Source of the DNA: Candidatus Poseidoniaceae archaeon
GTDB taxonomy: Archaea; Thermoplasmatota; Poseidoniia; Poseidoniales; Poseidoniaceae
Assembly (NCBI GenBank): GCA_949372645.1
Contig: CASIAP010000011.1
Coordinates: 62,001-126,000, forward strand
Direction of reading: 5' to 3'
Length of the DNA: 64,000 nt
Both the position numbers and the translations under genes were made by a program. Under the pieces are notes generated by a model. The model did no database searches. It was not told where the DNA came from and worked only from the letters and a program-made list of their open reading frames with translations. How positions within the stretch are numbered: the stretch's first letter is position 1; each line of letters opens with the position of its first letter. Below are positions 43,179 to 52,308 of the stretch, one piece after another.

Positions 43179-43865
43179 TTATTGGGATGCATTTGCCTGA
43201 TGAATGAGCCACCGATGAAAACGGTAATCGCCGGTGAGTTCAGGGTGAAAAGTCAATGCCAATCGCGACCCGTCAAGAACACCTACAATCTCTTCCCCTA
43301 AAGTGGCCACGGGTACGCATTCGATACTTGTTTGATCAAACCGAGGAGCCCGAATAAAGACGCCGTGGAATGTGGAGTTGGTATTGAGTGAAGCAGTATC
43401 ACCGACTGGAAGCGGTTGATGGTTGAATTGGTCACGTTTGGCAACCTTTGCTGAAATGCGACCTCCAGACGGAGTCTCAAGAGAAACTTCAACTTCTGCT
43501 TCAAAAGATTCTCGTTGCCGGCCCCAAGCATTACGCGAAATACCAGCACGAAGAAATGGAGATTGTGCTTCACCAGGATTGGCCAGAAGAATTGCTCCGG
43601 CACAGGTTCCAAGTACGGGACGTTGAGGGAATTGCTTCATCCATGAAAATAAAGCAGTGAGAAGAGATTCACTTTGACTGGCTTTGCGCATTGCGGTTGA
43701 TTCTCCACCTGGTAGAACAAGACAATCGAGATGCTCCCCCACTTCGAGTGCACTTCTTAACTCAATTATTTCGAGATCGAGATGAAGTTGTATCGATGCT
43801 GCACGCAGTGCCTCGGCATGCTCATGCCGGGCACCTTGTAGCATTGCAAGTCCGACACGCACCAT
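43179..43865 (-). CDS. pdxT: Pyridoxal 5'-phosphate synthase glutaminase subunit
   Basis: About 228 residues. The start MVRVGLAMLQG at 43865 matches the usual PdxT N-terminus (V-L-A-L-Q-G); longer frames to 43946 or 44105 run towards or into the divergent gene. LVLPGGESTAM, catalytic GTCAGAILLA and the C-terminal FHPELTGD give the Cys-His-Glu triad. PdxT makes ammonia from glutamine for PdxS in PLP synthesis. pdxS is not in the window. PLP is needed by several neighbours (gcvP, decarboxylase, aminotransferase, sufS). Confidence 0.88.
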   Translation of the reverse strand: MVRVGLAMLQGARHEHAEALRAASIQLHLDLEIIELRSALEVGEHLDCLVLPGGESTAMRKASQSESLLTALFSWMKQFPQRPVLGTCAGAILLANPGEAQSPFLRAGISRNAWGRQRESFEAEVEVSLETPSGGRISAKVAKRDQFNHQPLPVGDTASLNTNSTFHGVFIRAPRFDQTSIECVPVATLGEEIVGVLDGSRLALTFHPELTGDYRFHRWLIHQANASQ

Positions 43866-43979
43866 GGATGACGGTAGGAGCACTTCCCTAAGAGTTCGAC
43901 GATAAAGAGGTAGGAACGTTCGGATGGAACGAGGAATTCTATCCATGGAGTTGAAGAACCTCCATGTGTTGCCACAACC

Positions 43980-45164
43980 ATGGACATCAGTCAAGACTGT
44001 TTCCTCGTCCCAGGTCCTGTTCGAATGGGTCAAAACTGTCTCAATGCACTGTCGAATCCAGTGATAACCGCACGTGGTCCTGAGTTTCGGGATGTCATGG
44101 CCCAACTCAACTCAGGGCTACGAAATGCCTTCAATTTAGCACCCTCTGAACCAGTTCGTGGAGTTCAATCTTGGTCTGGGGATGATGATTACAAAGTCGT
44201 CGTTGTGTCCGGAAGTGGAACTGCAGCCATGGAAATGGTCATCGCCAATCGATTTCGTTCCAATGATTTAGTGCTGGTCCCAACCAATGGCAAATTTGGG
44301 GAAAGGGTTGCAGAAATGTGTCAACGTTTTTGCAATGTTAAACATCTCAAGTATGAATGGGGACGTGCTTTTGACTTGTATGAACTTGAACAACAACTTG
44401 AACGAGGTTGCTATGAGGCTGTTTTGATTTGTCACAATGAAACCAGTACGGGAATCACCCAAGATGCTACTGCCATTGCAGAAATGTGTGTTCGGCACAA
44501 TACTTCGTTTATTCTCGATGGAATTACATCGGTTGGGGGTATGCCTGTGCACCCGACTGAATGGAATGCTGAAGCAGTGGTTGTTGGAGCGCAGAAGTGC
44601 ACTGCTGGGCCATCGGGTATTGCTGCAATCGCAATAAATTCAAACTTCATTGAGCGTGTCCATGCGATTCGAGACCAAGGAGATTCAAATCCAAATTACT
44701 ACCTTGATTTGGTATCTGCTCTGAAAAAAGGTGGAGATGACCAAACACCCTGGACTCCAGCAATTAATCTGGCCATGGGGTGGGCTGCTGCTCTGGACGT
44801 ACTCAAGAATGAGTCAAACAAGGTTCGTTGGGACCGATGTGAAACAATGGCGAATGGAGTTCGAAACCTCTTCTTAGATCTTGGCTTTGAATTACTTGCA
44901 GACGCAGAACAGCGTAGCAGTACAGTTACTTCAATACTTTACCCTGAAGGCATCGATGATACATGGAGAGCTCGTCTCAAAGAAGACTTCAACACACAAG
45001 TGATTGGAGCACAAGACCATCTCAAGGGAAAAATGTTCCGAGTCGGTTCAATGGGAGAAACACCAATCAGCGAAATAGTCGAAGGCTGTAAGCGCATGAT
45101 TGAGTGCTTCACTCAATTTGGAATGGTACTTCCCAAAGTTGATGTTGAATCGTATTTTGAATGA
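43980..45164 (+). CDS. Class V aminotransferase (serine/alanine-glyoxylate type)
   Basis: A 394-residue fold-type I PLP enzyme close to the serine-pyruvate/alanine-glyoxylate aminotransferase group. The start LVPGPVRM is the hallmark N-terminus. VVSGSGTAAMEM binds PLP phosphate, and VVVGAQKCTAGPSG holds the PLP lysine K206. It likely moves the amino group between serine or alanine and a keto acid (pyruvate, glyoxylate or 3-phosphohydroxypyruvate). The ATG lies 115 bp from the divergent pdxT start. nadM follows after 9 bp. Confidence 0.85.
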   Translation: MDISQDCFLVPGPVRMGQNCLNALSNPVITARGPEFRDVMAQLNSGLRNAFNLAPSEPVRGVQSWSGDDDYKVVVVSGSGTAAMEMVIANRFRSNDLVLVPTNGKFGERVAEMCQRFCNVKHLKYEWGRAFDLYELEQQLERGCYEAVLICHNETSTGITQDATAIAEMCVRHNTSFILDGITSVGGMPVHPTEWNAEAVVVGAQKCTAGPSGIAAIAINSNFIERVHAIRDQGDSNPNYYLDLVSALKKGGDDQTPWTPAINLAMGWAAALDVLKNESNKVRWDRCETMANGVRNLFLDLGFELLADAEQRSSTVTSILYPEGIDDTWRARLKEDFNTQVIGAQDHLKGKMFRVGSMGETPISEIVEGCKRMIECFTQFGMVLPKVDVESYFE

Positions 45165-45173
45165 GGCTAGATT

Positions 45174-45725
45174 ATGGCGAAGTACATAGTTTTAGGGCGT
45201 TTCCAACCCTTTCACATGGGCCATGAATATTTGGTAAGGTCTGCATTGGAACATGTTGAAGACGGCGACCAACTTGTCATTGCAATCGGTTCGAAACAGG
45301 CGGGATGGGAGCCGGATAACCCATGGACTGCGGAAGAACGACAAGACATGATTCAAGTCTGGGCAACGCAGGCTGATGCCGAGATTGAGATTGTAGCAAT
45401 TGAAGACATCAACGACCCACCAAATTGGGTAACACATGCTGAAAAAATTCACGGTAATGGAATTCTGATTACCACAGACCAAACAACAGCAGAACTCTAT
45501 CGTGAGGCAGGGTTTGAAGTGCGTATTCCTGAAATGAATCAGCGTGAACAATTTGAAGGATGGCGTGTCCGTCAGACGGCAAAGATGCTCTCAACTGTGT
45601 ATGATGATGAAGCAGTGCGAGAAGTGCTCAAGGAAAGCATTCCGTCACCAGTGATTGAATGGTTAATTGACAAAGATGGTTTATTCCGACTTTCGACTTT
45701 TGAAACTGGAGTCCATGCAGGGTAA
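45174..45725 (+). CDS. nadM: Archaeal nicotinamide-nucleotide adenylyltransferase
   Basis: A 183-residue protein that adenylates NMN (and NaMN) to make NAD. The nucleotidyltransferase motif GRFQPFHMGH at residues 8-17 contains H-x-x-H, and IGSKQAGWEPDNPWTAEER is specific for the archaeal NadM type. The C-terminal part with VYDDEAVREVL is standard. It lies 9 bp after the aminotransferase gene, probably in the same transcript. Confidence 0.93.
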   Translation: MAKYIVLGRFQPFHMGHEYLVRSALEHVEDGDQLVIAIGSKQAGWEPDNPWTAEERQDMIQVWATQADAEIEIVAIEDINDPPNWVTHAEKIHGNGILITTDQTTAELYREAGFEVRIPEMNQREQFEGWRVRQTAKMLSTVYDDEAVREVLKESIPSPVIEWLIDKDGLFRLSTFETGVHAG

Positions 45726-45814
45726 TTATATTCGCTCATATAAGTCTCAAATAAACTGATTGAATCTAAATGGATTAAAAAAATTTACTGAATGATGTTC
45801 AAGGTGATGTAATT

Positions 45815-46504
45815 ATGGGGGATAATATATATCAATTTGAGTATGCTGGAGTCACATTAAAATTCAATTACATCAAAAAAGATCACATCTCTATGAGTTG
45901 GAAAAAGGGGGAGTTTTATGAACAAAAATTGCTCGAAAAAATTAAATCTCTGGGGCTAAATGGTGTCTATGTTGATGTAGGGGGTCATCATGGTAATCAC
46001 AGCATCTATTTTGATAAGTTTTGTAATTCGGAAAAAGTAGTATGCATTGAAGGTAATCCATTTAATTTTGAGTACCTCAAGAAAAACACTATTTTAAACG
46101 ATTGTAAAAATATATTGCATAGTGAGATAGTTAGTGAGAAACAAGGGGATGTGCTCACAATGGTATATGACCTACAGAATACTGGCAGCAGCATGGTAGT
46201 TACTGAACAGAATAAATCTAATTCAGGAAAGGACATGAAAAGTGTGACAAACACAACCAATACTTTGGACAATATACTCGGAAATGAGGACAACATTAGT
46301 CTTATCAAAATAGACATAGAGAATTACGAATACAATGCTTTGTCAGGTGCACAATATATTATTGATAAACACCATCCTGTGATTGTAATAGAATTACATC
46401 CTGATAATATTTATTATGATGAAATTCGAAGTTTTTTCGATAAGAATAATTATACTACAGATAACGTAAGCTATGCATTCAGTCCAACCTTCATATACAT
46501 GTAA
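45815..46504 (+). CDS. FkbM-family methyltransferase, AT-rich
   Basis: A 229-residue SAM-dependent methyltransferase. The SAM-binding block is VYVDVGGHHGNHSIYF followed by VVCIEGNPFNFEYLKKN. Later come LIKIDIENYEYNALSG and VIVIELHP, all typical of FkbM O-methyltransferases that modify sugars, glycans or natural products. The gene is plainly more AT-rich than its neighbours (AAA, TTA, ATA and AAT codons dominate), and the flanks 45726-45814 and 46505-46545 share this. That suggests recent horizontal gain. The ATG follows AAGGTGATG. Confidence 0.85.
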   Translation: MGDNIYQFEYAGVTLKFNYIKKDHISMSWKKGEFYEQKLLEKIKSLGLNGVYVDVGGHHGNHSIYFDKFCNSEKVVCIEGNPFNFEYLKKNTILNDCKNILHSEIVSEKQGDVLTMVYDLQNTGSSMVVTEQNKSNSGKDMKSVTNTTNTLDNILGNEDNISLIKIDIENYEYNALSGAQYIIDKHHPVIVIELHPDNIYYDEIRSFFDKNNYTTDNVSYAFSPTFIYM

Positions 46505-46545
46505 GATTTGATATTAGTTCTAAAATGTAAAATATTTCTATCGAC

Positions 46546-46749
46546 TTACTTTTTTCTCTCCAATTTTTGTACAGCTTTGGCTTTGATTCCACTTGTCACG
46601 GCCGAAAATTTATCCTTAGCGGCTTTTTTAACTGGCTTGGTGACTTCATCAAGAACATGACGCTTAGCAGATTGTGCAGCTGACTTTGTTACCTTCTTAG
46701 CTGCTTTACCTGCAGCACCGGCTGCCTTACCTGCAAGTTTCTTGACCAT
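46546..46749 (-). CDS. Small Lys/Ala-rich basic protein, H1-like
   Basis: About 67 residues from the ATG at 46749 (a longer frame overlaps grpE). It is composed mainly of Lys, Ala, Gly and Thr (KAAGAAGKAAKKVTK, PVKKAAKDKF), like the tail of linker histones or bacterial HU/AlgP tails. It could bind DNA or RNA as a helix without a fixed fold. It lies 39 bp after grpE on the same strand. The larger basic protein at 21257-21730 has a related composition but no clear homology. Confidence 0.6.
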   Translation of the reverse strand: MVKKLAGKAAGAAGKAAKKVTKSAAQSAKRHVLDEVTKPVKKAAKDKFSAVTSGIKAKAVQKLERKK

Positions 46750-46787
46750 GAACAACTGAAAGCCTCGCCACACAAGAATCTTGTGGC

Positions 46788-47366
46788 TCATTCATCCGAT
46801 GCCACAACAACACGTGCAGCCAAAAGAATTCGTTGTTTGTACATGTAACCTGCTTCAAGAACATCGACAACACATCCTGCAGCAAAGGTTTCTGAAGCAG
46901 GAATTGTAGTGATTGCCTCCATCTTCGCCGGATCGAACGGTTGATCTTTCGCTTCAATAGGAGTAACTCCATCCGCAGACAGTTCATGCCACATCTTGTT
47001 TCTCAAGAGGCGGAGACCTTGAGCCACCGCCGAAGAATCATCCTTATCGAGATTGTTGAGTGCACGGTCAACATCACCTAATACAGTCAGCATGCGTCGT
47101 GCAAGTCCCATCCCACTGTATTGGACAAGGTCTGCTTTTTCGGCCATAAGTCGCTTTCGTACATTCTGAATTTCAGCATCTTTGTAGGCAATCTCTTTCT
47201 CTGCTTTTTCAGCACGGGCAAGAGCTTCTTCCAACGGGTCGAGGACTTCAACTTCTATGGAATCCGCCAAGTCGATTGTATCGGCTCCTTCTTCGATAAT
47301 TGGGATTGAATCATCGCTTTCGATGATGTTTTCTTCAGGTTCTTCCGAAGGCAATTCGTCACTCAT
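46788..47366 (-). CDS. grpE: GrpE nucleotide exchange factor
   Basis: A 192-residue co-chaperone that releases ADP from DnaK. The acidic N-terminus (SEEPEENIIESDD) is followed by the long dimerisation helix (EEALARAEKAEKEIAYKDAEIQ split by charged residues) and V-R-K-R-L. The C-terminal beta domain has PFDPAKMEAI and VVDVLEAGYMYKQRILLAARVVV, the family signature. The start is at 47366 or one codon earlier. dnaK/dnaJ are not in this window. GrpE in archaea is a bacterial import. Confidence 0.92.
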   Translation of the reverse strand: MSDELPSEEPEENIIESDDSIPIIEEGADTIDLADSIEVEVLDPLEEALARAEKAEKEIAYKDAEIQNVRKRLMAEKADLVQYSGMGLARRMLTVLGDVDRALNNLDKDDSSAVAQGLRLLRNKMWHELSADGVTPIEAKDQPFDPAKMEAITTIPASETFAAGCVVDVLEAGYMYKQRILLAARVVVASDE

Positions 47367-47402
47367 CATGTAAGGCGTTACGGAAGTGGTCTTTGAACCC
47401 CT

Positions 47403-48158
47403 CTACTCATCGAGAAGGTACTGCCTGAGATTCCACTGGCCATGTCCCCATTGGGCTGCCTTGAGATGTTCTCTTCCCAAGACCCCGACAAGTGTCGAGG
47501 AAGTTTCGCAAAGCGTAATCGTGTAGACGAAGGCACGAGTCGCTCGATCATGCGCCTCATAGGTTGGAACAATTTTCGCATCCTCACTTTCATCAAGGGT
47601 TTCACCGAGTTCTTTTCGACGATTCATCCAATCCAAACAGACGAGTTCTGCAAATTCCTCCTCAGGAATACCTTTGAGTCGATTTGTGAGTTCATGCCAG
47701 GTGGATTCAGAATACAAATCTTCACTGTCCGCAATGGTTCGTTCCAATGCAACATCGAGGTAGAGGAAGGCACGGCCTTCCCAAACTTCCCAAGCACCGG
47801 GGCTAGCCCATTGCATGAGATGAAGCAAACCTTGTGGACCGTCGTTTATTGTCCGTAAGACCTCTAAAACCGTGCCCGAACCCTCATGCTCAACTGAATC
47901 CATCCAATCGAGGATTTCTGCTTCACAATCGATATCAAAGGTACGCTTTAATCGTCCATCAAAAGGAGGTCTTTGGTCGCGAAATTGGCCCTTTTCCATT
48001 CCTTGGTAGAGTTCAGTCCAAGAGCGTTCGAGAAGCATATCCAAACTTGGCGTATCGACAAGCAAGAGAACCAATTCTATGCCCATAGTTGAATCCAAAA
48101 GGTGGTGTGGTTTGATGTCATCGGCATCGTGCTGAAGAAATGAAAGCAGTGAATCCAC
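47403..48158 (-). CDS. Conserved-looking hypothetical protein upstream of grpE
   Basis: A 251-residue acidic, mostly helical soluble protein, with many Trp residues (ILDWMDSVEHEG, LHLMQWASPGAWEVWEGR). No signal peptide, membrane helix or known motif is seen. The frame has good coding character and ends 36 bp before grpE, suggesting co-transcription and perhaps a link to protein folding. Alternative ATGs inside (for example MGIELV) are possible. Function unknown. Confidence 0.7.
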   Translation of the reverse strand: MDSLLSFLQHDADDIKPHHLLDSTMGIELVLLLVDTPSLDMLLERSWTELYQGMEKGQFRDQRPPFDGRLKRTFDIDCEAEILDWMDSVEHEGSGTVLEVLRTINDGPQGLLHLMQWASPGAWEVWEGRAFLYLDVALERTIADSEDLYSESTWHELTNRLKGIPEEEFAELVCLDWMNRRKELGETLDESEDAKIVPTYEAHDRATRAFVYTITLCETSSTLVGVLGREHLKAAQWGHGQWNLRQYLLDE

Positions 48159-48218
48159 TGATTCAAGAGAAGAGCATTGAAGAAGAACGGTTGGCCCGAG
48201 TCACATGGAGGCTTTGTT

Positions 48219-49334
48219 ATGGCGACAATTAAGGAGCAGATCGATTTGATCCGCGTCGAGATTGATAAGACCCAAAAGAACAAGGCCACAAACGCTCACA
48301 TTGGCAAACTCAAAGCCAAAATTGCACAATTAAAAATCAAGGAAGAAAGAGCGCATGCTCACTCGAAAGCCAGTGGTGGCGGTAAAGGGTTTGAAGTCAA
48401 AAAATCAGGTGATGCAACCGTAGCACTGGTTGGTTTCCCTTCGGTAGGAAAGTCCACATTAATCTCAAAAGTAACCGATGCTCACTCAGAGGTAGCAGGT
48501 TATGCCTTTACTACACTCACATGTATTCCGGGTGTCATGGAACACCGAGGTGCGAAAATTCAGATTCTGGATTTACCCGGTCTTATTAAAGGTGCAGCGG
48601 AAGGAAAGGGTCGTGGACGAGAAATTCTCAATGTGATTCGAAGTGCTGATATGGTGTTGTATATCGTTGACCCCTTCCAAGATGCTCACTTCAATGTCTT
48701 ACATCGTGAATTACACAATGCAGGTCTTCGACTCAATGAAACCAAACCTCCCGTCTTCATCAAGCGCACAGACCGAGGTGGAATCGACGTTCGCACAACC
48801 GTTGAGCAAACCTTCCTCACCGATGAAGAAATGAGTGAAATCATTCGTTCTTTTGGATACACATCAGCCATTGTGACCTTGCGTAATAACACGACTGCAG
48901 AACAAATCGTCGACTGTTTAGCCGAGAACCGTATTTATGAAAAAGCAGTTATTGCAATCAATAAAATCGATATTGCAACAGAGGAAGATTTAGTTCGCTC
49001 ACGAAAGTCCTTACCGGCTGACTGGCCAGTTATGCGAATCTCAGCATTCAAGGATATTGGTCTGGATGAATTGAAAGATTTCATTTATGACAATCTTGGA
49101 TTCATGCGAGTTTTTCTCAAACCTCAAGGCCAAGATGCAGACATGGAAGAGCCACTTATCGTCAAAGACGATACAACAGTTCAACACATCTGTAACAAGT
49201 TGCACAGAGATTTCGTTCGCAAGTTCCGGTATGCCCGAGTGAAGGGTCCAAGTGCGAAATTCGACTGGCAGCGTGTCGGTCTCGACCATCTTCTCCAAGA
49301 TGGCGATTTAATCACGATTGTCGTTCGTCGCTGA
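48219..49334 (+). CDS. DRG/Rbg-family GTPase
   Basis: A 371-residue GTPase of the Obg/DRG family shared by archaea and eukaryotes, thought to act on translation. Residues 1-60 form the basic helical region (KLKAKIAQLKIKEE). The G domain has G1 GFPSVGKST (72-80), G3 DLPGLIKGAAEGKGRGRE and G4 NKID. The C-terminal TGS domain begins around PLIVKDDTTVQHIC. The ATG at 48219 follows a GGAGG site; the longer frame upstream is not needed. It is convergent with the SUF cluster. Confidence 0.93.
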   Translation: MATIKEQIDLIRVEIDKTQKNKATNAHIGKLKAKIAQLKIKEERAHAHSKASGGGKGFEVKKSGDATVALVGFPSVGKSTLISKVTDAHSEVAGYAFTTLTCIPGVMEHRGAKIQILDLPGLIKGAAEGKGRGREILNVIRSADMVLYIVDPFQDAHFNVLHRELHNAGLRLNETKPPVFIKRTDRGGIDVRTTVEQTFLTDEEMSEIIRSFGYTSAIVTLRNNTTAEQIVDCLAENRIYEKAVIAINKIDIATEEDLVRSRKSLPADWPVMRISAFKDIGLDELKDFIYDNLGFMRVFLKPQGQDADMEEPLIVKDDTTVQHICNKLHRDFVRKFRYARVKGPSAKFDWQRVGLDHLLQDGDLITIVVRR

Positions 49335-49335
49335 T

Positions 49336-49653
49336 TCAATCCCAAATACCCATGTCCATACGGGCATCTTCAGTCGCATGGATTTTTGGATCCCATCGAG
49401 GTGTCCAAACAAGATTGATGTGGACACTTTCGAGTCCTTCAGTTTGTAATGCTGCACGGTGAGCTGCTGCCATGATTTCGGGTGCTGCTGGGCAACCAGG
49501 TGAAGTTAATGTCAAATCGATTTCCGCATGAAGTGCGTCGTCCTTTTCTTCGAAGCGAACATCGTAAACAAGTCCTAATTCGACGATGGATAATTCCAAT
49601 TCAGGGTCCTCAACTTCATCTAACTGCGTCATAACATCTTGCTTTTCAACCAT
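49336..49653 (-). CDS. sufT: MIP18/DUF59 Fe-S assembly protein (SufT-like)
   Basis: A 105-residue protein of the DUF59/MIP18 family, with the conserved E-D-P-E-L-E-L-S-I-V-E-L-G-L-V start and TLTSPGCPAAPEI, whose Cys is the likely cluster-handling residue. Members aid Fe-S maturation. It is the last gene of the SUF operon, 9 bp after sufE. Confidence 0.9.
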   Translation of the reverse strand: MVEKQDVMTQLDEVEDPELELSIVELGLVYDVRFEEKDDALHAEIDLTLTSPGCPAAPEIMAAAHRAALQTEGLESVHINLVWTPRWDPKIHATEDARMDMGIWD

Positions 49654-49662
49654 AATAAAACC

Positions 49663-50073
49663 TCATTCAAGTCCTCGAATATCTTTCATCACTTTGTCGA
49701 ACATGTTTCTAAATCCGTTTGAGCGACTGGGTGAAAGTGTGTTGAGAATCCCCATTTCTTCGACAAAGTCTGGAGAGAGAAGTAAAGCCTGAGCCGGGGC
49801 TGTTCCGTTGATGGCAATGCTCAAGATTCCCATGAGACCTTGAACCAATTTTGCATCAGCACCGGCGAGCAAGAGAACTTTGCCGTCATCTAAGTCCACA
49901 AATACATGTGCTTCTGATTGACAGCCCAAAACTCTCGAATCATCATTCCATTGATCGAGCGGATATGGAATCACTTCATCGGCCATATCAAACACCATCT
50001 CAAGGCGCTCCATTTTATCGTCAATTTCCCTAAACTCTTCAATTAATTCAGAGAGTTCTTCAGGATAGGTCAT
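49663..50073 (-). CDS. sufE: SufE sulfur acceptor
   Basis: A 136-residue protein that takes sulfur from SufS and passes it to SufBCD. VLGCQSEAHVFVDL has the acceptor Cys in the usual R-V-x-G-C-Q-S context, and the late PSRSNGFRNMF is also family-typical. The ATG overlaps the sufS stop by 4 bp. SufE partners are more usual in Gram-negative bacteria than in archaea. Confidence 0.92.
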   Translation of the reverse strand: MTYPEELSELIEEFREIDDKMERLEMVFDMADEVIPYPLDQWNDDSRVLGCQSEAHVFVDLDDGKVLLLAGADAKLVQGLMGILSIAINGTAPAQALLLSPDFVEEMGILNTLSPSRSNGFRNMFDKVMKDIRGLE

Positions 50074-51263
50074 CCAAATCTCTCCGTTATTTGTTTCAGT
50101 TGTTCGACAAAGAGTTCTGCTTCCTCCATCGTATTGTACAGGTAAAAGGATGCTCGAACTGTGCCACTCACACCGAGTCGGTTAAGCAAAGGTTGTGCGC
50201 AATGGTGACCGGTTCGGACTGCAAAGCCTCGTGCATCAAACAAATGAGCCAAGTCTTCACTGTGGATTGTTGGATGATTAAAGGAAACAACGGCACTGTC
50301 GTGTTTCTCATGACGCCCATAGACCGCCATGCCGAGGGTTCGCAATTCTGCTGCGACCCAGCGACCGATACCAATCAAGCGTTGATGTTCTTTTTGTAAA
50401 TCGAGTTTTGACATCCAATCCAATGCCGCACACCAGCCAACCGCTTCAGCGATTTTAGGTGTTCCAGCTTCGAATTTATGCTCATTCGTTTGATACGTTG
50501 AGCCCGTGATTGTGACGGTTTCAATCATGTCACCACCACCCATGAATGGTTGCATGGTTTCAAACACATCAGGATGTATTAGAAGTGCGCCAATACCTGT
50601 CGGTCCGCACATTTTGTGAGCAGAGAATGCCATAAAGTCGGCACCAAATTCTTGAAAATCAATTCGCTCATGAGGTACTCCTTGAGCTGCATCAACCAAG
50701 ACGAGGGCACCCTTTGAATGGGCAAGTTCAATGATTTCTTCCATCGGATTACGCACGCCTAAAACATTGGAAGTATGAACGACACAGACAAGTTTTGCAC
50801 CATCTAAAGATGCGGCATAGGCATCCATATCGAGCGTAAAATTTTCCATGACGGGAACATATCGCAACTCGATCTTTCGCTCCTCTGCGAGCATCTGCCA
50901 AGGAACAATATCTGAGTGATGCTCCATTTCGGTTAAGACGATGACATCACCTTCGGAAAGATTTGCTCGACCCCATGAGTGGGCGACCAGATTAATGGCT
51001 TCTGTTGTTCCACTGGTGAGGACTGCACGCTCGGCGTTAAACCAGTCTTTCAACTTCGTCCTGCATGATTCATACCCTTCAGTTGCTTCACCTGCAAGTG
51101 TGTGAACTGCTCGGTGAACATTTGCGTTTGAAGAGGTATAATAATCGTTCATTGCATCCAAAACCACCTGTGGTTTTTGTGTCGTGGCTGCATTGTCGAG
51201 ATAGATTAATGGGAAGCCGTTAACCTCGCGTTTGAGGATCGGAAAATCATCACGTATTGCCAT
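50070..51263 (-). CDS. sufS: Cysteine desulfurase
   Basis: A 397-residue PLP enzyme that frees sulfur from cysteine as a persulfide. LDNAATTQKP at the start, SAHKMCGPTG with the PLP lysine, and RTGHHCAQPL with the reactive Cys place it in the SufS (type II) group. The ATG at 51263 lies 4 bp after the sufD stop; the longer frame to 51290 would overlap sufD. Confidence 0.95.
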   Translation of the reverse strand: MAIRDDFPILKREVNGFPLIYLDNAATTQKPQVVLDAMNDYYTSSNANVHRAVHTLAGEATEGYESCRTKLKDWFNAERAVLTSGTTEAINLVAHSWGRANLSEGDVIVLTEMEHHSDIVPWQMLAEERKIELRYVPVMENFTLDMDAYAASLDGAKLVCVVHTSNVLGVRNPMEEIIELAHSKGALVLVDAAQGVPHERIDFQEFGADFMAFSAHKMCGPTGIGALLIHPDVFETMQPFMGGGDMIETVTITGSTYQTNEHKFEAGTPKIAEAVGWCAALDWMSKLDLQKEHQRLIGIGRWVAAELRTLGMAVYGRHEKHDSAVVSFNHPTIHSEDLAHLFDARGFAVRTGHHCAQPLLNRLGVSGTVRASFYLYNTMEEAELFVEQLKQITERFG

Positions 51264-51267
51264 ACTA

Positions 51268-52308
51268 TCACCTTTTGAGTTCACATTCAAGATGTACAGT
51301 AAGTCGAGTTCGCATTTCCTCTATGAGGTATTTATTGGTAAGATTTGAAAAAGCGTTGAGTAAAAAACCATTGACAATCATTGCTTGTGATTCTTCTGGA
51401 CTCAATCCTCTCGACATCAAATAATGCATTTGGTCTTTGTCAACAGGAGCACTTGCAGCTCCATGTGCAGCCGAAACATCATCAGCGAGAACTTCGAGTT
51501 CAGGTATTGCTTCTGCCCTTGCCTTTTCAGAAAGAAGAAGATTACGGAACACTTGAGATGCATCAGATTTATTGGCACCTTCAGCAATTGTGAGTAAGCC
51601 TGTGCCAATGAAATGGCTGCTTCCAGCGCATGCTGAATTCATCACCAAATCAGAATTGGTGTGACCGTGGATATGATGAACTTCGACATGCTGATCTTCA
51701 TGGCGAGCACCATCAGCATTGATAGTGACGGATTGACGGATTGCTGCACCGGTTCCATTCAGAGTACTCCGAAGATCCGATTTACATCGGAATCCGCCTA
51801 CCGAAAGGGTGGCGTGTTCAAGTTCAGCATCACGTTCAATCAGCCAGTCTTCGCATCGAAGGAATTTGGTATTGGAATCGAGTTCGTTGATAAAACCAAA
51901 GGAGAGTTGAGCATTTGGATGAATCTTGCCGGTAACGTGGAGCCCAACCCATTCGGGTTCACCTGAAATGTGAATGAAAACAACAGCGGAACCTTTGACT
52001 TCGAGATTTAAATGCCCAACTGCCACATGCCCTGATGCTCGAGCATTGATGTGGATTGGTTCCGTTGCTTCATTGATGACCAAACGATTTGATGAGCCTC
52101 CAGCAGCCAGTAAAAAAGCGCGGGCGATATCCTCAACATCACTTTTCGACGGTTGTACTTCCTCAAAAACGTCTTCGCCTTCAAGAGAAAAAATCACTGC
52201 ATCAGCAATTGGTACTTCGGTGGGAACAGTTGGATGAATTCGAGGCCAAGGTGTATAGCGCCACAAATGTTCTGAACGAGGGGGGATAGCCATCTGTTGG
52301 TAGATCAT
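51268..52308 (-). CDS. sufD: SufD scaffold component
   Basis: A 346-residue partner of SufB in the SufBC2D complex that builds Fe-S clusters. The C-terminal half has the right-handed beta-helix pattern and ends with [18 protein letters not shown] and a [11 protein letters not shown] segment, shared with SufB. It starts at 52308, overlapping the sufB stop as ATGA. Confidence 0.92.
   Translation of the reverse strand: MIYQQMAIPPRSEHLWRYTPWPRIHPTVPTEVPIADAVIFSLEGEDVFEEVQPSKSDVEDIARAFLLAAGGSSNRLVINEATEPIHINARASGHVAVGHLNLEVKGSAVVFIHISGEPEWVGLHVTGKIHPNAQLSFGFINELDSNTKFLRCEDWLIERDAELEHATLSVGGFRCKSDLRSTLNGTGAAIRQSVTINADGARHEDQHVEVHHIHGHTNSDLVMNSACAGSSHFIGTGLLTIAEGANKSDASQVFRNLLLSEKARAEAIPELEVLADDVSAAHGAASAPVDKDQMHYLMSRGLSPEESQAMIVNGFLLNAFSNLTNKYLIEEMRTRLTVHLECELKR

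Noticed and set aside
43866-44105. Longer N-terminus for PdxT
   Set aside because: It runs into the divergent aminotransferase gene and does not match PdxT, whose N-terminus starts with the V-L-A-L-Q-G strand.
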